A stretch of DNA of 36,772 nt from Glutamicibacter nicotianae (GTDB taxonomy: Bacteria > Actinomycetota > Actinomycetes > Actinomycetales > Micrococcaceae). Location of the stretch: the NCBI RefSeq assembly GCF_006539525.1, contig NZ_BJNE01000023.1, forward strand, positions 1 through 36,772, in the 5' to 3' direction. The notes below the pieces were generated by a model that saw only the letters and a program-made list of their open reading frames with translations, was not told the origin of the DNA and made no database searches. Shown in pieces: positions 25,696-33,864 of this stretch (the stretch's first letter is position 1; every line of letters starts with the position of its first letter). The translations under genes were made by a program, and so were the position numbers.

Positions 25696-26442
25696 TTAGG
25701 CGGTGTGCAGGAAGTAGGCGGCGACGATGGAGATGACGATCGAGATGCCCAGGGCCCATTCCTTCAGCCACTTGAGCTCCAGCACCTTGGCCAGGTAGAG
25801 GCACAAGCCCATGGCCGCAGCGGAGATGCCGACCAGGATCAGGTGCACATTGGACTTGGGCAGCTCGGCGATGGTCAGGGCGGAGAAGGCGCCGAGCAGG
25901 GCGGCGGCGGGGATCAGCGCCATCACTGCCGGGTTGCGCTTGGCCAGCGTGGAGCCGCCCTTCTTCAGCAGCGGTGTCATGATCAGCGTGCAGATCATCC
26001 ACATTGCGCCGGACAGGCTCATCGCCATGAATGCGACGCCGAAGACCTGCTGCGTGTAGCTGTCGCCGCCCAGCTGGGCGCCCATGGTGCCCGCGGCGAT
26101 GCTGGCCGAAGCAGTTTCGGCCGCGGCAGAGCCGATCAGGCCGATGCGCACCAGCACAGCCGGAGTGCCGAACAGGGCCAGCAGGGCAATAGCCACGAGG
26201 ACCACGGCCAGCGAAGGCCCGATGGAGGCTACCGCGCCAGCGCGGAAGGATTCCTTGACCTCATTGATTGGCATGTCCACGTGCGGGGCGGCCTTCTTCG
26301 CTGCACGCGAGTACAGGATGCACTGGACGAAGATGACCGCGAAGACGCCCAGAGCGCAGATCCAGAGAACGGGGGAGTTGGCGACAGCCCAGATATCGGT
26401 TGAACCAGGATCACCTGCCGCCATGACGAGTTGCGGATTCAT
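25696..26442 (-). CDS. DUF5058-like integral membrane protein
   Basis: 248 residues with about six hydrophobic segments. Typical DUF5058-like features are visible: an N-terminal periplasmic stretch ending IWAVANSPVLW, VKESFRAGAVASIGPSLAV near 65, IGLIGSAAAETASAS near 105 and a C-terminal hydrophobic hairpin. It is the first gene of the minus-strand operon (DUF5058-like, partner membrane protein, M20 hydrolase) and is divergent from an AsnC/Lrp regulator. The ATG at 26442 follows TAGGAG at about 26448-26453. Transport of an N-acyl amino acid or peptide is inferred from context only. Confidence 0.75.
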   Translation of the reverse strand: MNPQLVMAAGDPGSTDIWAVANSPVLWICALGVFAVIFVQCILYSRAAKKAAPHVDMPINEVKESFRAGAVASIGPSLAVVLVAIALLALFGTPAVLVRIGLIGSAAAETASASIAAGTMGAQLGGDSYTQQVFGVAFMAMSLSGAMWMICTLIMTPLLKKGGSTLAKRNPAVMALIPAAALLGAFSALTIAELPKSNVHLILVGISAAAMGLCLYLAKVLELKWLKEWALGISIVISIVAAYFLHTA

Positions 26443-26534
26443 TTGCGCTCCTAGGGTCTGAAAATCAATGTGAGGTGGATCTCTTTCGGGTTCAACGATC
26501 CGGGATTAGAATGCTTCTGGCAAGATATGGATAG

Positions 26535-26556
26535 ATTGGCCATAATTCTGGCCAAT
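26535..26556. promoter_or_regulatory. Perfect palindrome, probable AsnC/Lrp operator
   Basis: ATTGGCCA at 26535-26542 is inverted as TGGCCAAT at 26549-26556 around TAATTC. It lies in the 206-base divergent gap between the transporter operon and the regulator. CAAGATAT occurs on both sides, at 26521-26528 and 26583-26590. Confidence 0.6.
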
Positions 26557-26648
26557 TCCTCCAAATCGACCCGAATTGCATCCAAGATATCGGGGATTTC
26601 GACGAATAAATTGAGCGTTCTTTCGTATAGTTCGCAAAAGTACCGGCG

Positions 26649-27635
26649 ATGAACGACGGTTGTGGCCTGAAAGTAGGAATGATGACAGATTTGACCGAGC
26701 TCAGCGACCTGGAACGCCGAATTATTGTCGCGTTGCAGGTGGATGGCAGGGCAACGTGGCGCAAGATCGCCAGGGTGATTGGCGAACCGGAACGCACCGT
26801 AGCCCGCTACGGATCAGCGATGCTTGAGCAGGGCAAGGTGAAGATCGCGGCCATTTCCCATCGAGCCGGCGCTGTCATCGCTTCGCTGAGCTGCGCGCCG
26901 GGAACGATCCCGGTTGCCAGCCAGGCGCTCTCCGCGCGAACCGACACCAGCTTCACCTATATGGTCACCGGTGAGAGCGACGTCGTGAGCGAACTGCACT
27001 ATGACGGCGGGCTGCAGGACATCCTCACGCTGCAGCTGCCAGCGACACCGGGCCTGAGCAATATCCAGATCTACCCGATCCTGAAATACTTCAAGACCAT
27101 TCGCGCCTGGCGCGGCGGGGAGCTGAGCCAGGGGCAGGAAGCGGCGTTGTCTCCCAGCGCAGGAGGCGAATTAATTGCATGGAACCCTATCGGGGAGCTA
27201 GGCGAAAGCGATCACCTCATAATCGACGTGCTGCGCAAGGACGGACGCGCCAGCATCGAGGCCATTTCGCGCCAGGTGCGCATGAGCGAAACCTCGGTTT
27301 CCCGCCGGGTCGACTGGCTGTTGCGCGGCGAGCACATCAGCATCCGTGCACTGGTTGACCCGGCACTGATGGGGTTCAAGGTCGAAGCGCTGCTCTGGGT
27401 CCAGGTCTCCCCGGCCGATGTGGATGCGCTGGGAACCCTGCTCGCTGGATTGCCGCAGGTCAGATACGTTGCAGCGGTGGCCGGTGATGCCCAGCTGCTG
27501 GTCGATGTCACGGTGCCAACACAGCGGGATCTCTATGAATTCATTGCCAAGACCAACTGGGGCGAAATGGTCCAGCTGCGCACCTCGATGGTGCTCGGGG
27601 CGCGCAAGCGCGGCGGGCAGCCCGCGGAATCCTGA
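26649..27635 (+). CDS. Double-HTH AsnC/Lrp-family regulator
   Basis: 328 residues, about twice a normal Lrp. A first helix-turn-helix lies at about 20-65 (LSDLERRIIVALQVDGRATW) and a first ligand-domain-like half to about 165. A second HTH follows at about 185-230 (LIIDVLRKDGRASIEAI), then an RAM/ligand half ending near 320. This tandem form is common in actinobacteria. ATG 26649 is used; another ATG pair at 26679/26682 has a GTAGGA directly in front but too close for good initiation. It is divergent from the DUF5058/M20 operon and probably senses an amino acid released by that pathway. Confidence 0.87.
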   Translation: MNDGCGLKVGMMTDLTELSDLERRIIVALQVDGRATWRKIARVIGEPERTVARYGSAMLEQGKVKIAAISHRAGAVIASLSCAPGTIPVASQALSARTDTSFTYMVTGESDVVSELHYDGGLQDILTLQLPATPGLSNIQIYPILKYFKTIRAWRGGELSQGQEAALSPSAGGELIAWNPIGELGESDHLIIDVLRKDGRASIEAISRQVRMSETSVSRRVDWLLRGEHISIRALVDPALMGFKVEALLWVQVSPADVDALGTLLAGLPQVRYVAAVAGDAQLLVDVTVPTQRDLYEFIAKTNWGEMVQLRTSMVLGARKRGGQPAES

Positions 27636-27764
27636 GCGGTCGGCAAGGCAAAAGAATTCAGCGATAATTCACCGGTTTCTGGCTCTTGCTTCCGGTTCAT
27701 TCCACCTGCGGTAAACGCTGGGTGAACACTTCATCGAATGACGAAAATAATGCGTAATATCGCC

Positions 27765-27851
27765 GAAACGGTTCGAAACGGTTCCGGAAGTGGCATAGTC
27801 TCTCGATACCGAGCGGGGCAGCTGTGCTCGCGCGGTTAACAACCAGTTAAC
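27765..27851. promoter_or_regulatory. Repeat-rich leader of the decarboxylase gene
   Basis: A perfect tandem duplication of the 10-mer GAAACGGTTC is at 27765-27784, and two GTTAAC palindromes are at 27835-27840 and 27846-27851. They sit in the 246-base gap before the decarboxylase and look like protein-binding sites. The promoter itself is not obvious. Confidence 0.45.
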
Positions 27852-27881
27852 TCTGCAGGGGCGAAAGGAAGACCGGCAACC

Positions 27882-30617
27882 GTGAGCAAGAGGTTGACCT
27901 ACGGGACGAACCAAGGAACGGCGACGCCCGAAAGCGCGTGGCGCAAGCGCAAGGATGCGTGGGAGCACTTGGGTTATGTACTCAGCGAGATTTCTTCTGA
28001 ATACCAGGAGGAAGAACGCCGCACAGAACATGAGCTGGAAGCCGGCCGGTTGATGGGGCTACTGGCAGCCATCGAACCGTACTGGGCGAATCCCGGCATC
28101 GACTACTTCAACGAGGTTTCCCGGCTCATGTCCGGCGGGCAGTATGAAGATGCCATGAAGCTGGTCTACCAAGCGAACCAGACCTTCAGGAACCAGACCC
28201 AATATGTGGACATGGACGGCCATGAAGGGGCGGAAGCGGATCCGGCCCAGCTGGGCAATGTCGCACCGGGCCCCGGCAAGGCACAGGTCCCGATGGTGGA
28301 AATCCTGCTGGTGGACAATGGGCCTGCGGAAGAAATTGAGCGTTTCAAGGACGAAATCGCCGAACAGCGCCAGCATACCGATCCTTTCCACTACAACTTC
28401 GTGGTGGTGCCCAGCGTGGAAGACGCCTTGGCCGCGATCCTGATCAATCCCGGCATCCAGGCGGTCGTGCTGACTGCCCGCTTTGATGTCTGCACGCGCC
28501 GCCGGCTCTCCTCGACGCTCAAGAATTTCATTGCCCGGCGGATGGAGGGCTACTTCCAATCCACCAAGCAGATCCGCGGCCTGCTGGATTTGGAAAACAT
28601 CCTTGACCAGTTGCGGCCCGAAGTTCCGGTGTACCTGATCGCGGGAGTTGCGTTGGAATCCATCGCCCACGAAATCACCGGGCGCTTCCGCAGGATCTTC
28701 TCGCGCAACGACCGGATGGACCTGCACCTGTCGATTGTCTCGGAAGTGCTCGAACGGTACCAGACCCCGTTCTTCAATGCCCTGCAAAAGTACGCCAAAC
28801 GGCCCGGTGGAGTCTTCCATGCCATGCCGATTTCCCGTGCCGGATCGGTGCAGAACTCCCCGTGGGCACGGGACCTGGTGGACTTCTACGGCAAGAACCT
28901 GCTGCTGGCAGAAACCTCGGCCACCTCCGGTGGGCTCGATTCCCTGTTGGATCCGCAGAGTTCCATCAAGAAGGCCCACGAGCTGGCGGCCCGCGCTTTC
29001 GGCAGCCACCGAACCTACTTCGTCACCAACGGCACCTCGACGGCCAACAAGATCGTGCACCAGTCGATCCTCGCGCCGGGGGACATCGTGCTGGTGGACC
29101 GCAACTGCCACAAGTCCCACCATTATTCCCTGGTGCTGGCCGGAGCGAACGTGAGTTACCTGGAGGCCTACCCGCTCAACGGGCACTCCATGTACGGGGC
29201 GGTGCCGCTGGAAGAGATCAAGGGACGGCTGCTGCAGTTGCGCCGCGAGGGCCTGCTGCACAAGGTCAAGATGCTGACGCTGACCAACTGCACCTTCGAC
29301 GGGATCATCTATGACCCGCGCCGGGTGATGGAAGAATGCCTGGCGATCAAACCCGATTTGGTATTCCTCTGGGACGAGGCCTGGTTCGCCTTCGCCGGGT
29401 TCCACCCGGTGTACCGACGGCGCACCGCGATGACCGTGGCTGGGGTGCTGGAAGCAGAACTGGACAGCGCCGAATACCGCGAGCGCTACGCCGCGCAGCA
29501 GCTTGCGCTGCCGGAACCGGGCACCATTGCGCACCCGGAGAATGACCAGGCCTGGCTGGACACCCGGTTGATTCCGGATCCGGAGCAGGTCCGCCTGCGC
29601 GTGTACTCCACCCAGTCCACGCACAAGACCCTGACCTCCTTGCGCCAGGGCTCGATGATCCACATCTATGACCAGGTTTTCGCGGTGCGCAACCTCAACG
29701 CCTTCCGTGAGGCCTACATGACCCACACCTCCACCTCGCCGAACTACCAGATCCTTGCCTCGCTGGATATCGGCCGCCGGCAGGCAGAGCTGGAAGGCTA
29801 TGCGCTGGTGCAGCGACAGGTCGATTTGGCGCAGTCGATTTCGCGGGCCATGGCGCGCAACGAGCTGCTGGGCAAGTATTTCAAGATCCTGCACTCGACG
29901 GATCTGATTCCGCAGAAGTACCGTCACTCCGCGACGCAGAACCCGGTGCGCGACGGCCTGGCGGCTTGGGACGAAGCCTGGGTGGCAGACGAGTTCGTGG
30001 TGGACCCCTCGCGCTTGACCTTGGACATCAGCCGCACCGGCGTGGACGGGGACACCTTCAAGCACGAGTACCTGATGGATGGGCACTCGATCCAGGTCAA
30101 CAAGACCAGCCGCACCTCGGTGCTGCTGATGACCAATATCGGCACCACGCGTTCCGCCGTGGCGCACCTGATCGAGGTGCTGGTGAAGATCGCCGAGGAA
30201 CTGGACCGCAAGCGCCGGCTGGATGGCCGCGTGCTGGCGCTGGGGAAGAAGCCTGCGACCGAAGAGATTCCACTGCCGGACTTTAGCGCCTTCGCTCCTG
30301 AATTCTCCCGAGGCGGCGGAAGCGGCGACATGCGCTCGGCCTACTACCTGACTTACCAGGATCCGGCGACGCATTTCCTGTCCTCGGCGCAGATCCGTAC
30401 CCAGCTGCTGGCGGGGGACCGCGTGGTCTCGGCGGTGTTCGTCACCCCGTACCCGCCGGGCTTCCCGGTGCTGGTTCCGGGGCAGGAGATCACCTTGGGC
30501 ATCTTGGACTACATGGACCGGCTCGATACCCGCGAGATCCACGGGTACCACCAGGACTTGGGCTACCAGGTATTCACCTGCGAAGCCCTGGAACAGGTCG
30601 CGGCGCAGCAGTCCTGA
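27882..30617 (+). CDS. Orn/Lys/Arg decarboxylase-family PLP enzyme
   Basis: 911 residues, larger than the 700-760 typical of bacterial basic-amino-acid decarboxylases. The start is GTG 27882 with GAAAGGAAG at 27862-27870. An extra N-terminal stretch of about 135 residues precedes a receiver-like wing domain (VEILLVDNG near 140 to about 240). The PLP-binding core holds VTNGTSTANKIVHQ near 385, DRNCHKSHH near 407, FLWDEAWFAFAGFHP near 500 and STQSTHKTL with the PLP lysine at Lys582. A C-terminal domain follows from about 740. It should decarboxylate arginine, lysine or ornithine to a polyamine or diamine with a role in acid resistance or polyamine supply. The exact substrate cannot be read here. 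No antiporter gene is adjacent. A hairpin follows. Confidence 0.88.
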   Translation: MSKRLTYGTNQGTATPESAWRKRKDAWEHLGYVLSEISSEYQEEERRTEHELEAGRLMGLLAAIEPYWANPGIDYFNEVSRLMSGGQYEDAMKLVYQANQTFRNQTQYVDMDGHEGAEADPAQLGNVAPGPGKAQVPMVEILLVDNGPAEEIERFKDEIAEQRQHTDPFHYNFVVVPSVEDALAAILINPGIQAVVLTARFDVCTRRRLSSTLKNFIARRMEGYFQSTKQIRGLLDLENILDQLRPEVPVYLIAGVALESIAHEITGRFRRIFSRNDRMDLHLSIVSEVLERYQTPFFNALQKYAKRPGGVFHAMPISRAGSVQNSPWARDLVDFYGKNLLLAETSATSGGLDSLLDPQSSIKKAHELAARAFGSHRTYFVTNGTSTANKIVHQSILAPGDIVLVDRNCHKSHHYSLVLAGANVSYLEAYPLNGHSMYGAVPLEEIKGRLLQLRREGLLHKVKMLTLTNCTFDGIIYDPRRVMEECLAIKPDLVFLWDEAWFAFAGFHPVYRRRTAMTVAGVLEAELDSAEYRERYAAQQLALPEPGTIAHPENDQAWLDTRLIPDPEQVRLRVYSTQSTHKTLTSLRQGSMIHIYDQVFAVRNLNAFREAYMTHTSTSPNYQILASLDIGRRQAELEGYALVQRQVDLAQSISRAMARNELLGKYFKILHSTDLIPQKYRHSATQNPVRDGLAAWDEAWVADEFVVDPSRLTLDISRTGVDGDTFKHEYLMDGHSIQVNKTSRTSVLLMTNIGTTRSAVAHLIEVLVKIAEELDRKRRLDGRVLALGKKPATEEIPLPDFSAFAPEFSRGGGSGDMRSAYYLTYQDPATHFLSSAQIRTQLLAGDRVVSAVFVTPYPPGFPVLVPGQEITLGILDYMDRLDTREIHGYHQDLGYQVFTCEALEQVAAQQS

Positions 30618-30647
30618 GCGTGCAGAGCGGCTTGAGCTGAACACAGT

Positions 30648-30680
30648 GCGAATCCGCCCGGTTTTGCCGGGCGGATTCGC
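30648..30680 (+). terminator. Terminator hairpin after the decarboxylase
   Basis: Perfect 14-bp stem, arms 30648-30661 and 30667-30680, loop TTTTG, starting 30 bases after the stop codon. There is no T-run behind it. Confidence 0.7.
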
Positions 30681-30732
30681 GCATCAGTTGTGCAGGGACT
30701 GGAGCGCAGGATGGCCGCCGGCACAACGTCCT

Positions 30733-30769
30733 AGGCCCTGGTTCGCGCACGATGCGCAAACCAAGGCCT
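30733..30769 (-). terminator. Terminator hairpin for the minus-strand hydrolase operon
   Basis: Arms 30733-30748 and 30754-30769 pair at 14 of 16 positions, with the two others wobble-compatible on one strand, around a five-base loop. It lies 18 bases past the stop of the minus-strand hydrolase. Confidence 0.6.
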
Positions 30770-30787
30770 TGGCCAGTGGCCTGGAGG

Positions 30788-32023
30788 CTATATTTTCCGT
30801 TCCGCCAGATGCGCCGAGATCGCCTCGAATGCGCGAATGGTCGGGAACAGCTTGGAAGCATCCTGCGGCAGCGGCCAGCTGGAGAGCTTGACCGCGACCA
30901 GCTTGGTCGCCGGATCCATGTAGATCATCTGGCCATGGATGCCCAGGGCCACCGCGGCCCCGGTGGCAGGGTTCGGGAACCAGATCTGGTTCCGGTAGTG
31001 CCCGCCGGGCATCATGTTATCGCCCGGCGATTGGGAAAAAGCCTGGACCAGCGCGGGATCATCGATGAAGGTATCGGCAATCCATTCCTCGGAGAGCACC
31101 TGCTTGCCGGTCAGCGCCCGCCCGCCATTGACATAGAGATGGCCGAACCGCGCCAAATCGCGCAGGCAGGCGTTGAAGCCGCCATCGAACATTCCGGTGC
31201 CGAACTGGTCAACGCCCATCACCAGGTCTTGCTGGGCTCCGAGCTTCGACCAGACATAGTCTGAGAGCAGTTCCTGCATCGGGGCGCCGCCGGCGGCTTC
31301 CAGCACCCAGCCGAGGGCATCCGTTTCGCAGGAACGGTATTCGAACACCGAGCCGTGCGGTCCCTTGGCCTTCAGGGTCAGCAGGAACTCGTACATCCCG
31401 ATCGGGCCGATGCCGCCACGCTGCGGCGCCCAGCCGATGGCTTCCTCCAGCTGGCGCACCTCGGCCTGCGGATCCAGGTACTCCTCGGAAAACCTGATCC
31501 CCGAACGCATATCCAGCAGGTCGCGCACGCGGGCGCCGGCATAGCCGCTGCGCTCCAAGGCCGGCACGTAGGTGGTCACCGTCTGCTCGGTATCGAGCTT
31601 TCCGGCATCCACCAGCGCACCGGCCAGGGAGCCCACCAGGGTCTTGCTGACCGACATCAGCAGATGATCGGTCAGCGAGGTCATGGTGTTGTAGTACTTC
31701 TCCCAGAGGATCCGTCCGTTGTGCATGACCAGCACGGCATCGGTATTCGTCGCGTGCATTACCCCGCGCACGGTCAGTGCGGGGTCGGTAATGCTCGCTT
31801 TGGCAACTTCCAGCTTGCCCAGCTTCTCCTCGGCCAGGTGCAACCTGACGATCGGGCCGTCTCCGCGCGAAACCTTCACGGTGGGATGGATCCGGGCGAT
31901 GTTCTGGAAAGAGCGCTTGATGTTCTGCGGGTACTGCCAGGTGGCGATGTTCAGCGCCTTGCTGGGAGGACCTGCGAGGTTAGCCGCCATGTGCCCGGCG
32001 GCATCAGTCGCTTCAGTTGCCAT
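30788..32023 (-). CDS. Class C beta-lactamase-fold serine hydrolase, NylB-like
   Basis: 411 residues from ATG 32023, whose first 11 bases overlap the end of the ATP-grasp gene. The SxxK motif is Ser124-Val-Ser-Lys127 (LMSVSKTL) and the second-motif Tyr lies in FEYRSCETDALGW, with Y-x-S and a downstream pattern as in 6-aminohexanoate-dimer hydrolases. A HGQMIYMDP segment near the C-terminus stands at the third motif. No signal peptide is seen, so a cytoplasmic amidase, esterase or peptidase is more likely than a true beta-lactamase. Translational overlap with an ATP-grasp ligase suggests that one makes and the other cleaves or edits an amide; that is inference. An in-frame upstream extension runs through the ligase gene and is rejected. 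Confidence 0.85.
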   Translation of the reverse strand: MATEATDAAGHMAANLAGPPSKALNIATWQYPQNIKRSFQNIARIHPTVKVSRGDGPIVRLHLAEEKLGKLEVAKASITDPALTVRGVMHATNTDAVLVMHNGRILWEKYYNTMTSLTDHLLMSVSKTLVGSLAGALVDAGKLDTEQTVTTYVPALERSGYAGARVRDLLDMRSGIRFSEEYLDPQAEVRQLEEAIGWAPQRGGIGPIGMYEFLLTLKAKGPHGSVFEYRSCETDALGWVLEAAGGAPMQELLSDYVWSKLGAQQDLVMGVDQFGTGMFDGGFNACLRDLARFGHLYVNGGRALTGKQVLSEEWIADTFIDDPALVQAFSQSPGDNMMPGGHYRNQIWFPNPATGAAVALGIHGQMIYMDPATKLVAVKLSSWPLPQDASKLFPTIRAFEAISAHLAERKI

Positions 32024-33638
32024 GCTCTGCTGGCGGAACGTCAATTCCCTTGTACTGGGATCGGATGCAGGAGATGAAGTGCTTGGCATCGATGCTGAGC
32101 TTGGTTTTCTTCTTGCCTTCGTACTGCAGCTTGGCCTTGGTGACCAGGACCCCAAGATCGGCTCCCTTCCATCGGTAATCCTCAACGCCGTAGATGCGCA
32201 GGAAGAATGCTTCCTTGTGGGTCTGCAGCTGGTGCCAGTCCAAGGCGGAACGGGAGAACTGCAGCTTGCCCCGCGAGTCGAGGTAGTAGTTGCCAGTGCG
32301 CGGCGCGTGGGTGATGTACTGCAGGATGTCATCGGTTTCCTTGATGATCATGTGGCTCCAGACATCGGCCCCGCTCATCTCTTCCCAGCGGGCGTTGATC
32401 TCGTCGACATCCAGCTCGAAGTCCACATCGAGGTATTCAAGCAGGTGGAAGAGGAACAGCGGCACGTCGGCGTAGGCGCCGGCGGTGACGTTGGTGATGG
32501 CGCTGGCTCCGGAAATGCGCGGGTTCAGCTCGCCGAGGTACACCTCGTCGGTGTCGGTGTCCACCAGCACGTCCACCTCGAAGAACCCCCGGTAGCCGGT
32601 GTCCTTCAGGCCGTTGCCCACCTTGCGTACCAGGTCGATGGCGCGCGAGCGCTGGGAATCGGTGACCACATCCGGGTGCATCTCGTTGCCGCACCAGCCG
32701 CCCTTGTACGGGGTCAGCTCCTTGTATCCTGCCAGTTCGGTCAGGATCGGACCGACCACGGTGCCGCATTCGGTCAGCACCGCTTCGACGGCCACCGGCT
32801 GGTTGTTGATGCGCTTCATGATCTTCAGCTGCTCGCCGATGATGTTCTTGGAGTGCTGCTTGAACTGCGCCTTGGAATCGATGAAGAAGGTCGTCTTGCC
32901 CGAATCGCCGTACGGGGTTTGCACCACCAGGTCATCGCCCAGGCCGGCTTCCTCGGCTAGTTTTATGAGCTCCTCGTAGCTATCGGCGGTGCCCAGCACG
33001 TTGGGCACCGATGGGGCGCCAGCCGCATTGCCCAGCTTGGTGGTGACGATCTTGGAATCCAGTTCGGTGCGCAGTGCCGCCGAAGGCAGGATCAGGTCGT
33101 AGCCCAGCTCCTCGCAGATCGCTTCGGTTTCCTCGTCGAAGAAGACCATCGCGATCTTCGGGCGCGGACCGCCCGGGGTGCACTGGGAATCGATGTATTC
33201 GCGGACCTCGGAGTTCTCCAGCAGCCAGTTGTTGATCTCTTCGGCGCTCTGGAAATCGACATAGGGCTTCTCGGCGGGGGTGAAGACCCGCGGGTGATGA
33301 CCATCCCAGCCGTCGTAGTAGGTGATGTAGCTGAATTTGCGGACCCAGCGGTCAAGGCCCAGCAGGTTGACCGGGGTGGCGCCGAGGAAGAAGATCGGGG
33401 TGGTGTTGGTGCGGAAGAAATGGCGGACTTCGCTCATGTTCTTCAGCTTGCGGTCCATGCGCAGGACCTTGGCCGGGAGATTTGTCGGTTCGGACTCGTT
33501 GTAGGCCGCGTCGACCGCGACGTTGGCGCTGAGCTGATCGGTGACGGTGCGTGCCTTGTGGCGCAGCTTGTCGAGATCGCTGGGTTTGGGCATGCGGTGG
33601 CGAGAAGCCGGGGCGTGGGCTTCAAGAATGTTGGCCAT
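32013..33638 (-). CDS. ATP-grasp ligase of unknown substrate (biotin-carboxylase-like)
   Basis: 541 residues from ATG 33638 (MANILEAHAP). AAAGGA lies about 13 bases upstream, a long spacing; an internal ATG at MPKPSD is a weaker alternative. The ATP-grasp fold is recognisable from the nucleotide loop DLVVQTPYGDSGKTTFF near 240, VEAVLTECGTVVGPIL near 285 and the metal-binding GFFEVDVLVD...GELNPRISGAS near 350-380. A specific N-terminal domain of about 200 residues has FFLGATPVNLLGLDRW and YYDGWDGHHPRVF. Databases tend to call such proteins biotin carboxylase, but no biotin or carboxyltransferase genes are near, so a carboxylate-amine ligase is as likely. It overlaps a serine hydrolase gene. 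Confidence 0.8.
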   Translation of the reverse strand: MANILEAHAPASRHRMPKPSDLDKLRHKARTVTDQLSANVAVDAAYNESEPTNLPAKVLRMDRKLKNMSEVRHFFRTNTTPIFFLGATPVNLLGLDRWVRKFSYITYYDGWDGHHPRVFTPAEKPYVDFQSAEEINNWLLENSEVREYIDSQCTPGGPRPKIAMVFFDEETEAICEELGYDLILPSAALRTELDSKIVTTKLGNAAGAPSVPNVLGTADSYEELIKLAEEAGLGDDLVVQTPYGDSGKTTFFIDSKAQFKQHSKNIIGEQLKIMKRINNQPVAVEAVLTECGTVVGPILTELAGYKELTPYKGGWCGNEMHPDVVTDSQRSRAIDLVRKVGNGLKDTGYRGFFEVDVLVDTDTDEVYLGELNPRISGASAITNVTAGAYADVPLFLFHLLEYLDVDFELDVDEINARWEEMSGADVWSHMIIKETDDILQYITHAPRTGNYYLDSRGKLQFSRSALDWHQLQTHKEAFFLRIYGVEDYRWKGADLGVLVTKAKLQYEGKKKTKLSIDAKHFISCIRSQYKGIDVPPAEHGN

Positions 33639-33655
33639 GATGTGGAGATGTCCTT

Positions 33656-33706
33656 TGAAACTGTCCGAAGTAGGGCAATGGCACGGCGCAATGCGTGACA
33701 GTTTCA
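33656..33706 (-). promoter_or_regulatory. Inverted repeat in the leader of the ATP-grasp gene
   Basis: TGAAACTGTC at 33656-33665 is exactly inverted at 33697-33706 across 31 bases. On the minus strand the second arm runs straight into the AAAGGA ribosome site. This could be an operator or an mRNA stem that affects initiation. Confidence 0.45.
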
Positions 33707-33864
33707 TGCTCAGGGCTCTTTGCAAGCACCGGCACACGTTCTGCTTAACGGGTGGTGAACATTGCGCCAGCACCCGCTGTTGCAGCTTGTGACTTGGCAT
33801 GCAACGGCGGGCGCGGGATCAATGCGCGGTGAAGATTACTCCTTATTGCAGCAGTGCACGGACG

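Noticed and set aside
28059-30644. 861-codon minus-strand open frame
   Set aside because: Antisense to the PLP decarboxylase, whose motifs are intact. Composition is typical of a GC-driven shadow.
30788-32023. Beta-lactam resistance gene
   Set aside because: The fold is class C-like, but there is no signal peptide and the motifs fit NylB-type amide hydrolases; resistance cannot be claimed.
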